Made by a program: the position numbers and the translations under genes. From the NCBI GenBank assembly GCA_942493055.1, contig OW818680.1, forward strand, positions 310,001 through 374,000: a DNA stretch of 64,000 nt, read 5' to 3'. Source of the stretch: CAIZQW01 sp942493055. GTDB taxonomy: Bacteria; Verrucomicrobiota; Kiritimatiellia; RFP12; UBA1067. Below are positions 27,344-34,863 of this stretch, one piece after another. Positions within the stretch are counted from its first letter, which is position 1. Each line of letters starts with the position of its first letter. The notes below the pieces were generated by a model. The model saw only the letters and a list, made by a program, of their open reading frames with translations. It was not told where the DNA came from and did no database searches.

Positions 27344-27387
27344 AGATTCCTTTCCAGGGAGAACCCCCCTGCTATTTAATGCCGAAC

Positions 27388-27416
27388 AGTATAGCGGAAC
27401 ACGCGTGGTTTGTTAA
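27388..27416 (-). promoter_or_regulatory. Promoter of the rha operon
   Basis: On the minus strand TTAACA (27416-27411), a 17-base spacer and TATACT (27393-27388), giving an RNA start about 38 bases before rhaD. It sits directly downstream of the AT-rich operator-like repeats. Confidence 0.75.
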
Positions 27417-27419
27417 TAC

Positions 27420-27452
27420 CTTTTCTGACCAAAAACTTGACCTTTTTGTCCA
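27420..27452 (-). promoter_or_regulatory. Candidate regulator binding site upstream of rha promoter
   Basis: The minus strand reads GGACAAAAAGGTCAAG followed by TTTTTGGTCAG: two GGTCA half-sites spaced about one and a half turns, also an imperfect palindrome around GGTCAAG. Position just upstream of -35 suits an AraC/XylR-type activator site. Confidence 0.45.
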
Positions 27453-27458
27453 GTTTGA

Positions 27459-28658
27459 TCAACCCTTTTGTTTTTTGCGGTAGGATTCGGGCGTGATCTG
27501 ATAGGCCGCACGAAAGGAGCGATTGAAATATTGCGGATTGGTGAAGCCCACCAGAGCGGCTATCTTGCAGGATGACAGCTCCGTTGACTGGAGCAACCGC
27601 GCGGCCTCGGCTAAGCGCACCCGGATAATCTCCTTCCGTACCGTCGTCTCAAGCACCTTTTGAAAGGTCCGCTCAACAATCGTATGCGAAAGCTTCGCAA
27701 TACTGAAAATATCTTCTGCACTGATGTTGCGCATATAATTACGCTGAATAAAGATGAGGGCTTCTGAGAGCCAGGCCGGCTCCAATGGATAAACTTCGGT
27801 TGAGGCCCGTTCCACCAGTTTTTGAGGCGGAACAAAAATTGTTTTACGTCCAAGCGGGAAACGTGAGCCCTTGCCCTGGCCAACAAGCGCCGTTGACAAC
27901 AGTTCCGCTGCTTGACGGCCGATCTCATAAGCGTCCGGGTCGATACTCGAGAGCATCGGGGACGAAAACCCGCAGAGGATGCGATCATCATCCACGCCCA
28001 GAATGGCCACATCCTGCGGGACACGAATCTCAAGCTGCTGACAGAGTGTCGCCAGTTGGTAGGAGCGTATATCATGGCAGCAGAAGATACTGATCGGCTT
28101 GGGCAGCATCTTTAACCAGTGCGCCAGTTTCTTCCTGTGTTCATCCAACTCAATCTTTTCATGCCGGATAATCCGGTCCGTTAACACACGGACATCTTCG
28201 CACGCCATGGCAAAGTGATGACAGGAAAAGCCTTTGGCTTCAACCGCTTCAGCGAATCCCTTCTCGCGTAAATCCGAAAAATGAACACCGGGATATCCGC
28301 AGAACGCAAACCGCTGGAAGCGCCTGGCCAGAAAACACTCGGCGGCCATTCGTCCCACGGCCTGGTGATCGCTGTCCACAAGGCCGATTTCCGAATAGCG
28401 CTCCCCCCCGAACACATCCACAATCGGAACGTTCAGTGTCCGCAACGCAGCCAAGGTCTTGGGCTTGAGAATCCGCGCAATCACACCGTCAACGTCCTTC
28501 AACTGCCCGAGCGCTTTATCACTGCTCGTCTCATCGACAAGCCGCAGTTCCCAGTTGCCTTGCTGATGCGCGAAGGCAGCAATGCCTTCGCAGATCGCAC
28601 GTCCATACGCACGTGATTTTTCAATGATTAAGGCGATCTTGTAGGTTTGTTTAAGCAT
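27459..28658 (-). CDS. XylR-like regulator (LacI-type sensor plus AraC DNA-binding domain)
   Basis: 399 residues. Residues about 5-285 form a periplasmic-binding-protein-like sensor without an N-terminal LacI helix-turn-helix (IALIIEKSRAYGRAICEGI, VAILGVDDDRILCGFSSPMLSSI). Residues about 295-395 form an AraC DNA-binding domain (AEDIFSIAKLSHTIVERTFQ, CKIAALVGFTNPQYFNRSF). This is the XylR architecture, where sugar binding triggers activation. By position it should control the rha promoter 43-71 bases downstream, with L-rhamnose or another sugar as ligand. Confidence 0.88.
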   Translation of the reverse strand: MLKQTYKIALIIEKSRAYGRAICEGIAAFAHQQGNWELRLVDETSSDKALGQLKDVDGVIARILKPKTLAALRTLNVPIVDVFGGERYSEIGLVDSDHQAVGRMAAECFLARRFQRFAFCGYPGVHFSDLREKGFAEAVEAKGFSCHHFAMACEDVRVLTDRIIRHEKIELDEHRKKLAHWLKMLPKPISIFCCHDIRSYQLATLCQQLEIRVPQDVAILGVDDDRILCGFSSPMLSSIDPDAYEIGRQAAELLSTALVGQGKGSRFPLGRKTIFVPPQKLVERASTEVYPLEPAWLSEALIFIQRNYMRNISAEDIFSIAKLSHTIVERTFQKVLETTVRKEIIRVRLAEAARLLQSTELSSCKIAALVGFTNPQYFNRSFRAAYQITPESYRKKQKG

Positions 28659-28678
28659 GAGCGGAGATACCCGACGGG

Positions 28679-29530
28679 TTATTCATCAACCACAACATCT
28701 TTGATCTTTTCCTTGGCTTCCTTGAGTTGAACATGTAAAGCCTTCAACTCGGCATCCGTACTGAAAAGGGTTGGCGAGATCGGATTCTGATCCTTCCAAG
28801 CCTTATAACTCACGGCCTCCTTATCAGCCTGCGTCTTCAAACGCGCCTGCTCATATTTCAAGGACCGCAATTCATCCAGCATTTTACTCTTTGCAGGCCC
28901 CTTCAAGTCGTTGGCTTTCGCCTCCATATCGGCTGCCTTTTCAACGGAATCCGCATAGCGCTGCTGCCAAAGCTTTGCTGTTTCAAAGTGGGGGTTCCGC
29001 GCTTGCGACTTCTCTTCAATGTCTTCTTTGCGCTGCGCGATCTTTCCCTTGAGTGCGTAGTAGGCCTTTAAATCGCCGATCATCTTGGGCGACATCTGCT
29101 CCAACTCGCCGCTAAACATGACCACATCCGGGGCCTCGACCAGAAAAGGTCCGTCCCACTTGTTCGCTGAAATCTGAACTTTGGAGACCAGAACAAAACT
29201 TTTCGTTGAATGCTTGACTGCTGAGTAGGTGAGCAGTGTGCCAGCAGGCAACTTCCCCAGGTTCTGTCCATCATTACCATAAAAAGCACAGGCGACATTC
29301 ACAATGCCCCAGCCGCTTTTGGGGCCGGAGAATACAGGCTCTGGAGGCGCGACCTCTTTTTTTGGAACATCAGACGTTGACGCTGGCTTCGGCTCCTTCT
29401 TTGCCTTCAACGACTCTAAGGGACGCCCACCCCCGGTTTTTAAAGGGGTCAGCTTCGTCTCTGCCTGGGCAAAGGATAAAAGCAAAATACTCGCAACTGA
29501 AAGCAAATGAATCCGCATCACGTTTGACAT
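28679..29530 (-). CDS. Secreted coiled-coil protein of unknown function
   Basis: About 283 residues from the ATG at 29530 (29518 is an alternative giving a more compact signal peptide, MRIHLLSVASILLLSFAQA). After a Lys/Pro-rich linker with PEPVFSGPKSGW, a small SH3-like domain (GIVNVACAFYGNDGQNLGKLPAG) is followed by a Lys/Glu-rich coiled coil (about 150-280). GAAAGGAAGG touches the start. It ends 20 bases before the XylR-like gene, so the two may be cotranscribed. I do not recognise a function. Confidence 0.6.
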   Translation of the reverse strand: MSNVMRIHLLSVASILLLSFAQAETKLTPLKTGGGRPLESLKAKKEPKPASTSDVPKKEVAPPEPVFSGPKSGWGIVNVACAFYGNDGQNLGKLPAGTLLTYSAVKHSTKSFVLVSKVQISANKWDGPFLVEAPDVVMFSGELEQMSPKMIGDLKAYYALKGKIAQRKEDIEEKSQARNPHFETAKLWQQRYADSVEKAADMEAKANDLKGPAKSKMLDELRSLKYEQARLKTQADKEAVSYKAWKDQNPISPTLFSTDAELKALHVQLKEAKEKIKDVVVDE

Positions 29531-29556
29531 CCTTCCTTTCTTAACTATATGCGAGA

Positions 29557-29585
29557 ATGGTATCAGATTCACTTCCCGCATTCAA
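29557..29585 (-). promoter_or_regulatory. Promoter of the coiled-coil gene
   Basis: Minus strand TTGAAT (29585-29580), 17-base spacer, TACCAT (29562-29557); the leader is about 20 bases and includes GAAAGGAAGG. Confidence 0.5.
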
Positions 29586-29640
29586 GCTTCACAACCTGAC
29601 AGGCGCAGTTCTAAATGATGGACCGAAGACCTGCTATGAT

Positions 29641-29712
29641 TCCGCCTAAAGGCGGTACTCCGAACGGTTGCGAGCAGGACTTCCCTCGTTTGGAGTTCCG
29701 CCTTTAGGCGGT
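29641..29712. repeat. Inverted repeat with terminal CCGCC/GGCGG hairpins
   Basis: CCGCCTAAAGGCGG (29642-29655) and CCGCCTTTAGGCGG (29698-29711) are each palindromic. With the adjoining ACTCCGAAC and GTTTGGAGT they form a 25-base inverted repeat with two mismatches. It lies 3' of ispG and could act as a terminator, though there is no long T tract; it also looks like a dispersed palindromic repeat. Confidence 0.7.
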
Positions 29713-29718
29713 CTCGCT

Positions 29719-30792
29719 CTAGGTCGTTTTCCAATTTTTAACCCGCTCGACAATCTGGTCAACAGCCTCTGACTCCGGGATCTTCCCCTTCTGCTCCCCG
29801 CGGACAAAGAGGACCCATTCACCCTCTCCGCCTGCGACAGCAATATCAGCGCCCTTGGCCTCTCCAGGCCCATTCACAACACAGCCCATCACCGCCACAT
29901 GCGGACGTGCAGCATCCGGATGCTCAAGATAGAAGGCTTCCAGACGCTCTTCCACCTGCGTGGCAATGCCGGCGACATCGACCCGGGTACGCCCGCACGT
30001 CGGACACGACGTGACTGCTGCGCCAGGTGCTCGCAGGCCAATGCTCCGTAACAACTCAACCCCGACGCGCACCTCCTTGGCCGGCGTATCGGTCAGCGAC
30101 ACGCGAATCGTGTCCCCGATACCTTCCAGCAAGAGCGCGCCCAGCGCGACACACGAACGCACAGTCCCCGGAATAAACGTCCCCGCCTCCGTCACACCGA
30201 GATGGAGCGGATAATCGGTCCGGCTCGACAGGAGCCGATACGCCGCGAGCGTCCGCAGCACATCAGATGCTTTGACAGAAATCTTGATCTCCCGGTAGTC
30301 TTCGGCCTCCAATACGGCCACATGACGCAACGCGCTTTCAACAAGCGCCTCCGGGGTTGCCGAGCCATACTTCGCAAGAATGTCTTTTTCAAGAGAGCCG
30401 CCATTGACTCCAATCCGGATCGGGACCTGACGCACGCGGGCCGCAGCCACCACTGCCCGCACACGGTCTTCGCCGCCGATATTCCCCGGATTAATACGTA
30501 AGCCGTCCGCACCCGCCTCCAGGGCGGCGAGGGCCAGCCGGTAGTCAAAGTGGATATCCGCGACCAGGGGCAGCGGCGACTGCTTCCGAACACGCTGGAA
30601 GACCTCTGCCGCTTGCCTGTCAGGGACCGTCAACCGCACAATGTCACAACCCAGTTCAGCCGCCTCCCGGATCTGGTTGACGAGCCCCGCCTCATCCTGC
30701 GGATGCGCATTGGCCATGGTCTGTACACGGATCGGCGCGCCGCCTCCGACAGTGACATTCCCGACTCGGATTTGTCTCGTTAATTTTCGCAT
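29719..30792 (-). CDS. ispG: 4-hydroxy-3-methylbut-2-enyl diphosphate synthase
   Basis: Penultimate step of the MEP isoprenoid pathway, using a [4Fe-4S] cluster. 357 residues, bacterial short form. N-terminal TIM barrel (RQIRVGNVTVGGGAPIRVQTM, GINGG-type VNGGSLEKDI), then the cluster Cys residues in SCPTCGRTRVD and GCVVNGPGEA near the C-terminus. No Shine-Dalgarno sequence is present and the -10 box is only 11 bases from the ATG, so the mRNA leader should be about 5 bases. Confidence 0.96.
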   Translation of the reverse strand: MRKLTRQIRVGNVTVGGGAPIRVQTMANAHPQDEAGLVNQIREAAELGCDIVRLTVPDRQAAEVFQRVRKQSPLPLVADIHFDYRLALAALEAGADGLRINPGNIGGEDRVRAVVAAARVRQVPIRIGVNGGSLEKDILAKYGSATPEALVESALRHVAVLEAEDYREIKISVKASDVLRTLAAYRLLSSRTDYPLHLGVTEAGTFIPGTVRSCVALGALLLEGIGDTIRVSLTDTPAKEVRVGVELLRSIGLRAPGAAVTSCPTCGRTRVDVAGIATQVEERLEAFYLEHPDAARPHVAVMGCVVNGPGEAKGADIAVAGGEGEWVLFVRGEQKGKIPESEAVDQIVERVKNWKTT

Positions 30793-30803
30793 AAGTTCGT
30801 TTA

Positions 30804-30833
30804 ATCATACACGATGCTATTGATAGGAGTCAA
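30804..30833 (-). promoter_or_regulatory. Promoter of ispG
   Basis: Minus strand TTGACT (30833-30828), 18-base spacer, TATGAT (30809-30804). The predicted start is about 5 bases before the ATG at 30792. Confidence 0.75.
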
Positions 30834-30893
30834 CCTGTTGAAGCTGTTGACCTGATTTTCCTATAAAAAAACCCGAACTTGGCATCTTTCTCA

Positions 30894-30923
30894 TTGACCC
30901 GACAGGTCAACACACGATATAGT
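30894..30923 (+). promoter_or_regulatory. Promoter with overlapping palindrome upstream of the zinc-finger gene
   Basis: TTGACC (30894-30899), 18-base spacer, TATAGT (30918-30923). TTGACC-CGACA-GGTCAA (30894-30910) is a perfect 6-bp inverted repeat over the -35 box, and another TTGACC is at 30847-30852, so a dimeric repressor site is plausible. Confidence 0.65.
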
Positions 30924-30959
30924 ATAAACCCTTCTGCATTTAGATTGAAAGTGGTCACG

Positions 30960-32690
30960 ATGAATACTGATGAAAAAGACGTTGTTTTGGATTTGAGCTT
31001 TGATTTAACACCGAGTTGGGCACGTAATGCTCCGGACGCAAGCGTTGAACGCTTGAAAGGACGACATTACGATGATGCCGAAGGCGATGGCTCATTCCGA
31101 CGTGACACGAACAGGCGTGATGGCTCTCGCAGCCGTCCCCCCAGCCGAGACGGTGGAGACCGCGGCAAAGGCGGTCCTGATCGCCGTCCGCCCCGCCGTG
31201 AACCCGATCGTAAAGGTCCACGTACGGACATGTCGCGACCGGAATCACGCGGAGCTGTCGTTGATTTTGCAGCCGCCCGCCCCGCAGGTGGTGATGCCCG
31301 CCCCCCTCGTCATGACGACCGTCCGCACTTTGAGCGTCCCTTCCGTCAGGAGTTCCAGCAACCCGCGCTTCCCTTGGAAATACGCGTCCTGCCGGAGCAG
31401 AAGGCCTTGGGTGCTATCATCCGTCGCGTGCAGACCTCCCATCGCGCATTCCCGCTTCGTGACATTGCCTCGCTCTTTCTCGACAACCCGCAATCCTGCC
31501 TGATTCGCATCGAGCCACTCAAGGATCAGCAGGTGCCGTTGTTCCAGTGTAAGGTTTGCGGCTTCCCGGCCTTGACCGAAGATGAGGTCCGCACGCATCT
31601 GACCAACCACCACATGCAAGACTTCTTTGATGTCGAGGAAGTGGATTGCGAACCGCCGACCGGCGTCTTTAACAGCGTGGCGCGCTGTTCCTTAAGCGGA
31701 GAGCTTTTAGGGCCACCGAACCATCACAGCTTCGCCTCAAAGCTACAGGAAGTTCTTCGTACCAAGTATCCGAACATGTCCGAAGAGACCTATCGTGCAC
31801 GCATTGAGGTCGTCCGTGAACCGGAAGTCATTGAGCAGTGGCGCCAACAATGCACGAAAAAGAAGATCTATCGCCGTAAAGGCGTTGTCACCGAGACGGC
31901 ACCCGTCGCCCCAACCGTCGAGGGCGAAGAAGTCCAGGCAGAACCCCTGCCCAAGGCCCCGCCGCTCACCCGCGAAGTGGCTGAACTGGTCTTCTCCCGT
32001 GAAATCGTCCCGGCTCAGCTTGCAACCGTTAAACATCTGGTCTGTACCGCAGCCATCGCCGTGAACACCACCAGCCGCGTTCTGGGCGCGATGCTGCGCG
32101 ATACACTGAACCGCGAACGTCGCTTCCCGGCTTCGCTCTTCTTTGCTCTGCGCGGCGCCTTCCGCCACCGCAAACTTCATCTCTTCCGCGTCAATGATGC
32201 GAAGGGGCCTGATTTTGTCATGCTGAAGACTCCTGTCGTCCTGGATCCGGCTCATACCGTGCAGGCACTGCACGATGTGCTGACGTATGTCACGGAGCAC
32301 CCCGCGTGCACCAAGATCGAACTCGTCAACAATTTGTCAGGAACCGAAGAGGCGAAGAAGAAGGAGATTCTGATTCACCTGGCCTGGTTGCTCGAAAAGG
32401 GCCACCTGATTGAGTTCTATAACGATGTTCTCAGCGCCCCGACAGAATATCCGGCTTTCAAATACTTGCCCGGTGAAAAACAGTATCAGGGCAGCGGCGG
32501 ACATCGCCCGCCACCCCCTGCAAGACCGGCTCCTGCGGTCGCCGCACAAGCATCGGTCGAAGCCCCTGCTCCAGCCGAAGCTGTCACTGAGGAAGCACTG
32601 ACGCCCCCTGCGGAGGAAACCCCGACAGTGGAGTCTACGCCTGAGCCGCAAGCAGTTGAAACGGAACAAGCAGCAGACCCTGTCCAATAA
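30960..32690 (+). CDS. Basic RG-rich protein with a C2H2 zinc finger
   Basis: 576 residues from the ATG at 30960. Residues about 25-130 are a highly charged Arg/Gly/Asp/Pro-rich disordered tract. A zinc finger with exact C-x2-C-x12-H-x3-H spacing follows: Cys197, Cys200, His213, His217 (CKVCGFPALTEDEVRTHLTNHH region). The remaining about 330 residues form a conserved helical/winged region (FALRGAFRHRKLHLFRV, TKIELVNNL) and a Pro/Ala/Glu-rich tail. I believe related unnamed proteins occur in other PVC bacteria. Nucleic-acid binding is likely; the role is unknown. A hairpin terminator follows. Confidence 0.7.
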   Translation: MNTDEKDVVLDLSFDLTPSWARNAPDASVERLKGRHYDDAEGDGSFRRDTNRRDGSRSRPPSRDGGDRGKGGPDRRPPRREPDRKGPRTDMSRPESRGAVVDFAAARPAGGDARPPRHDDRPHFERPFRQEFQQPALPLEIRVLPEQKALGAIIRRVQTSHRAFPLRDIASLFLDNPQSCLIRIEPLKDQQVPLFQCKVCGFPALTEDEVRTHLTNHHMQDFFDVEEVDCEPPTGVFNSVARCSLSGELLGPPNHHSFASKLQEVLRTKYPNMSEETYRARIEVVREPEVIEQWRQQCTKKKIYRRKGVVTETAPVAPTVEGEEVQAEPLPKAPPLTREVAELVFSREIVPAQLATVKHLVCTAAIAVNTTSRVLGAMLRDTLNRERRFPASLFFALRGAFRHRKLHLFRVNDAKGPDFVMLKTPVVLDPAHTVQALHDVLTYVTEHPACTKIELVNNLSGTEEAKKKEILIHLAWLLEKGHLIEFYNDVLSAPTEYPAFKYLPGEKQYQGSGGHRPPPPARPAPAVAAQASVEAPAPAEAVTEEALTPPAEETPTVESTPEPQAVETEQAADPVQ

Positions 32691-32720
32691 TCACTGCTGT
32701 TGCAGAGCGATCCAAAAAAT

Positions 32721-32747
32721 AAGCGTCGTGATTGACGCTTGTTTTTT
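32721..32747. terminator. Bidirectional rho-independent terminator
   Basis: AAGCGTC (32721-32727) and GACGCTT (32734-32740) form a 7-bp stem, followed by GTTTTTT on the plus strand and preceded by an A tract giving ATTTTTTGG on the minus strand. It serves the convergent zinc-finger and M48 genes. Confidence 0.85.
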
Positions 32748-32753
32748 CTGTGT

Positions 32754-34715
32754 TTACTTCTGGAGCTTTGCGTTCCAACTGATCGCGTCAATCGCGTCAG
32801 CAATGGCATAGAGGAAGGTCTCTTCGGCTTCGCAGATCTCACCGTCATGCAAGATGATCACTTCGCATGCTTGCATGAACTCACGCTTAATCAGAGGAGC
32901 CAGCCCCTCCAGTACCTGAAGCGCGCGCTCCAGCTTGCGGGCGTCAACCGACTGCTGAAGCGTCCGTACTTCAACAACGCCAATAAAGGGCAGCAAACGC
33001 TTCAGCCCAGCCTCCAAGGCCGGACGCATCTCGGTCTGATCTTTTGCGCCGTGCAGGGCGATCACTGAAAGGACCTCGATGATCTCCGTGACAACCTGGC
33101 GGGGCGGCACAGGCGGACGGCGAGCATGGGCAATGGAGTCGTCCGGCAGAAGCCGACGGCTGATCATGCATCCGATCGCAAACTCAAACGGCTCGATGAT
33201 CTCATCCGCACTGCTCAGCGCCTGGACCGCTTTTGAAAGCTTCTCGCGCAACTCACGCGGCTCATTCCGCAACCCGTTGACCGCCAGCTCACATATCTTG
33301 CGACGCTGCGTAATCGTCCATTCACGCATTTTGACGCTCCACTCTTCCACCATCTGGCGTAAGAGCGCCGAGTTTCCGGAGAGATACGGCAACATCTCCA
33401 TCTGCCGCTCTCGCACAGACTCATCCTCCGAGATCAGGCAACCGCAAACACACGCAACCGCTGTGGGGATATTGCGGAGCGCCTGGCGGTCTGCATCGTT
33501 GAGCCACGCCATGGCGAGCGCCGCCCCGACGATTTCGCCATCCCCGTGATCCAATCCCGGAATAGCCATCCCGCCAGGAACCACGTGCTTCAAGTTCCGG
33601 AACGCCTCAGAAGTATCGTCTGACTCCTTTTCCTGTGCGCTTGAGACCATTGCCGCCAGCGCGGTATGGCGCTTGTCGAGCAACAGGCGCGCCTCGGAAA
33701 AGTTGCCGTCAAAGTTCGGGTCGAGCCGACGGATACGGCTCGAGATGGGGGGATGCGTCGCAAACATCGACTCCAACCCCGAGGCAAAGAGCATGTGTGA
33801 GACTTCTGACGTCTTGGGACTGGCTAAGCGGCTTCCAGCCGCGCCAATCAGCTTCAACGCATTGCTGAGTCCCAGCGGGTTGCGGGTGAACTGAACAGCC
33901 GAGGCATCGGCAAGAAACTCGCGCTGACGTGAAATGCTGCTCTGGATGAGGCGTCCAAAAAAGAAACCGATCTGGCCGACAAGCCAGCAGACAATGCCCA
34001 CAGCAGCCAAGCCCGCCAAACTATTATTTTTTTTGTTCGAGGATCCCCGTGAAGATGACCGCAATCCTATTTCTATCAGGACACGTCCAATGATTGCCAA
34101 CGCGAAAATGCCATGTAAGATGCCGATTAGCCTGATGTTGAGCCGCATGTCGCCATTCAAAACATGGCTGAACTCATGCCCGATGACTGCCTGCAATTCA
34201 TCGCGCTGAACAATCTCCAAGAGCCCGCGAGTCACTGCCACAGCAGCATCTTTTGAAGAGAACCCGGCTGCAAAGGCATTCATTCCACGCTCCTGATCCA
34301 AGACAAAGACGCGCGGCATCGCAATCCCGGAGGAGATGGCCATCTCTTCAACAACATTCAGAAGACGCCGCTCCAGGACGTCCTGGGTCGTGTTCAAAAT
34401 CTCCCGTCCCCCCATATCGCGTGCGACAACAGAGCCGCCTGCACGCAGGGATGCCATCTTGTAAAGGGAGGAGAGGACAATAATCAGCGAGGTGATGCCT
34501 AACGTAAATGCAGCAAAAACTGGATTTAATACGAGTTCAATAAACGATGTTGTATTAAAGGAGGTGGACTCCTCTGACGTGGAGACAAAAGAGAGCGCAG
34601 CGCAAATGCCGATATGGAGCGTCACGCACGTTCCAATGACGCCCAGCACATAAAGCACCACGAGACGAAAGGTTGCTTTGCGCGCCTGATCTTGCTGTTC
34701 AAAAAAGTCGGTCAT
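32754..34715 (-). CDS. M48-family membrane metalloprotease (HtpX-like) with C-terminal extension
   Basis: 653 residues from the ATG at 34715, preceded by GGAGA at 8 bases; a longer open frame to 34967 overlaps the divergent GH97 gene and is rejected. Two membrane segments at about 17-45 and 60-85, zinc motif H-E-F-S-H (180-184), two more membrane segments (about 195-260) and the third ligand Glu266 in REFLADASAVQ. THPPISSRIRRL follows, as in HtpX. The C-terminal about 280 residues are an added helical region, with its end (LKREFMQACEVIILHDGEICEAEE) like a TerB-type metal-binding helix bundle. Probably membrane-protein quality control. Confidence 0.88.
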   Translation of the reverse strand: MTDFFEQQDQARKATFRLVVLYVLGVIGTCVTLHIGICAALSFVSTSEESTSFNTTSFIELVLNPVFAAFTLGITSLIIVLSSLYKMASLRAGGSVVARDMGGREILNTTQDVLERRLLNVVEEMAISSGIAMPRVFVLDQERGMNAFAAGFSSKDAAVAVTRGLLEIVQRDELQAVIGHEFSHVLNGDMRLNIRLIGILHGIFALAIIGRVLIEIGLRSSSRGSSNKKNNSLAGLAAVGIVCWLVGQIGFFFGRLIQSSISRQREFLADASAVQFTRNPLGLSNALKLIGAAGSRLASPKTSEVSHMLFASGLESMFATHPPISSRIRRLDPNFDGNFSEARLLLDKRHTALAAMVSSAQEKESDDTSEAFRNLKHVVPGGMAIPGLDHGDGEIVGAALAMAWLNDADRQALRNIPTAVACVCGCLISEDESVRERQMEMLPYLSGNSALLRQMVEEWSVKMREWTITQRRKICELAVNGLRNEPRELREKLSKAVQALSSADEIIEPFEFAIGCMISRRLLPDDSIAHARRPPVPPRQVVTEIIEVLSVIALHGAKDQTEMRPALEAGLKRLLPFIGVVEVRTLQQSVDARKLERALQVLEGLAPLIKREFMQACEVIILHDGEICEAEETFLYAIADAIDAISWNAKLQK

Positions 34716-34739
34716 ATCCACATTCTCCAAAAGGTTATG

Positions 34740-34768
34740 ATGATACGTCTTTGACTGCCGGGATTCAA
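34740..34768 (-). promoter_or_regulatory. Promoter of the M48 gene
   Basis: Minus strand TTGAAT (34768-34763), 17-base spacer, TATCAT (34745-34740), about 25 bases before the start codon. Confidence 0.6.
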
Positions 34769-34811
34769 GCGAATCTTCATTTAACACACGGCATTGTGAC
34801 AAAAATCGGGA

Positions 34812-34840
34812 TTGACCTTTTAAACGTCTTTCAGCATACT
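34812..34840 (+). promoter_or_regulatory. Promoter of the GH97 gene
   Basis: TTGACC (34812-34817), 17-base spacer, CATACT (34835-34840); GGAGAAG follows before the ATG at 34864. Confidence 0.65.
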
Positions 34841-34863
34841 GTCTAACAGGAGAAGAAATCATC

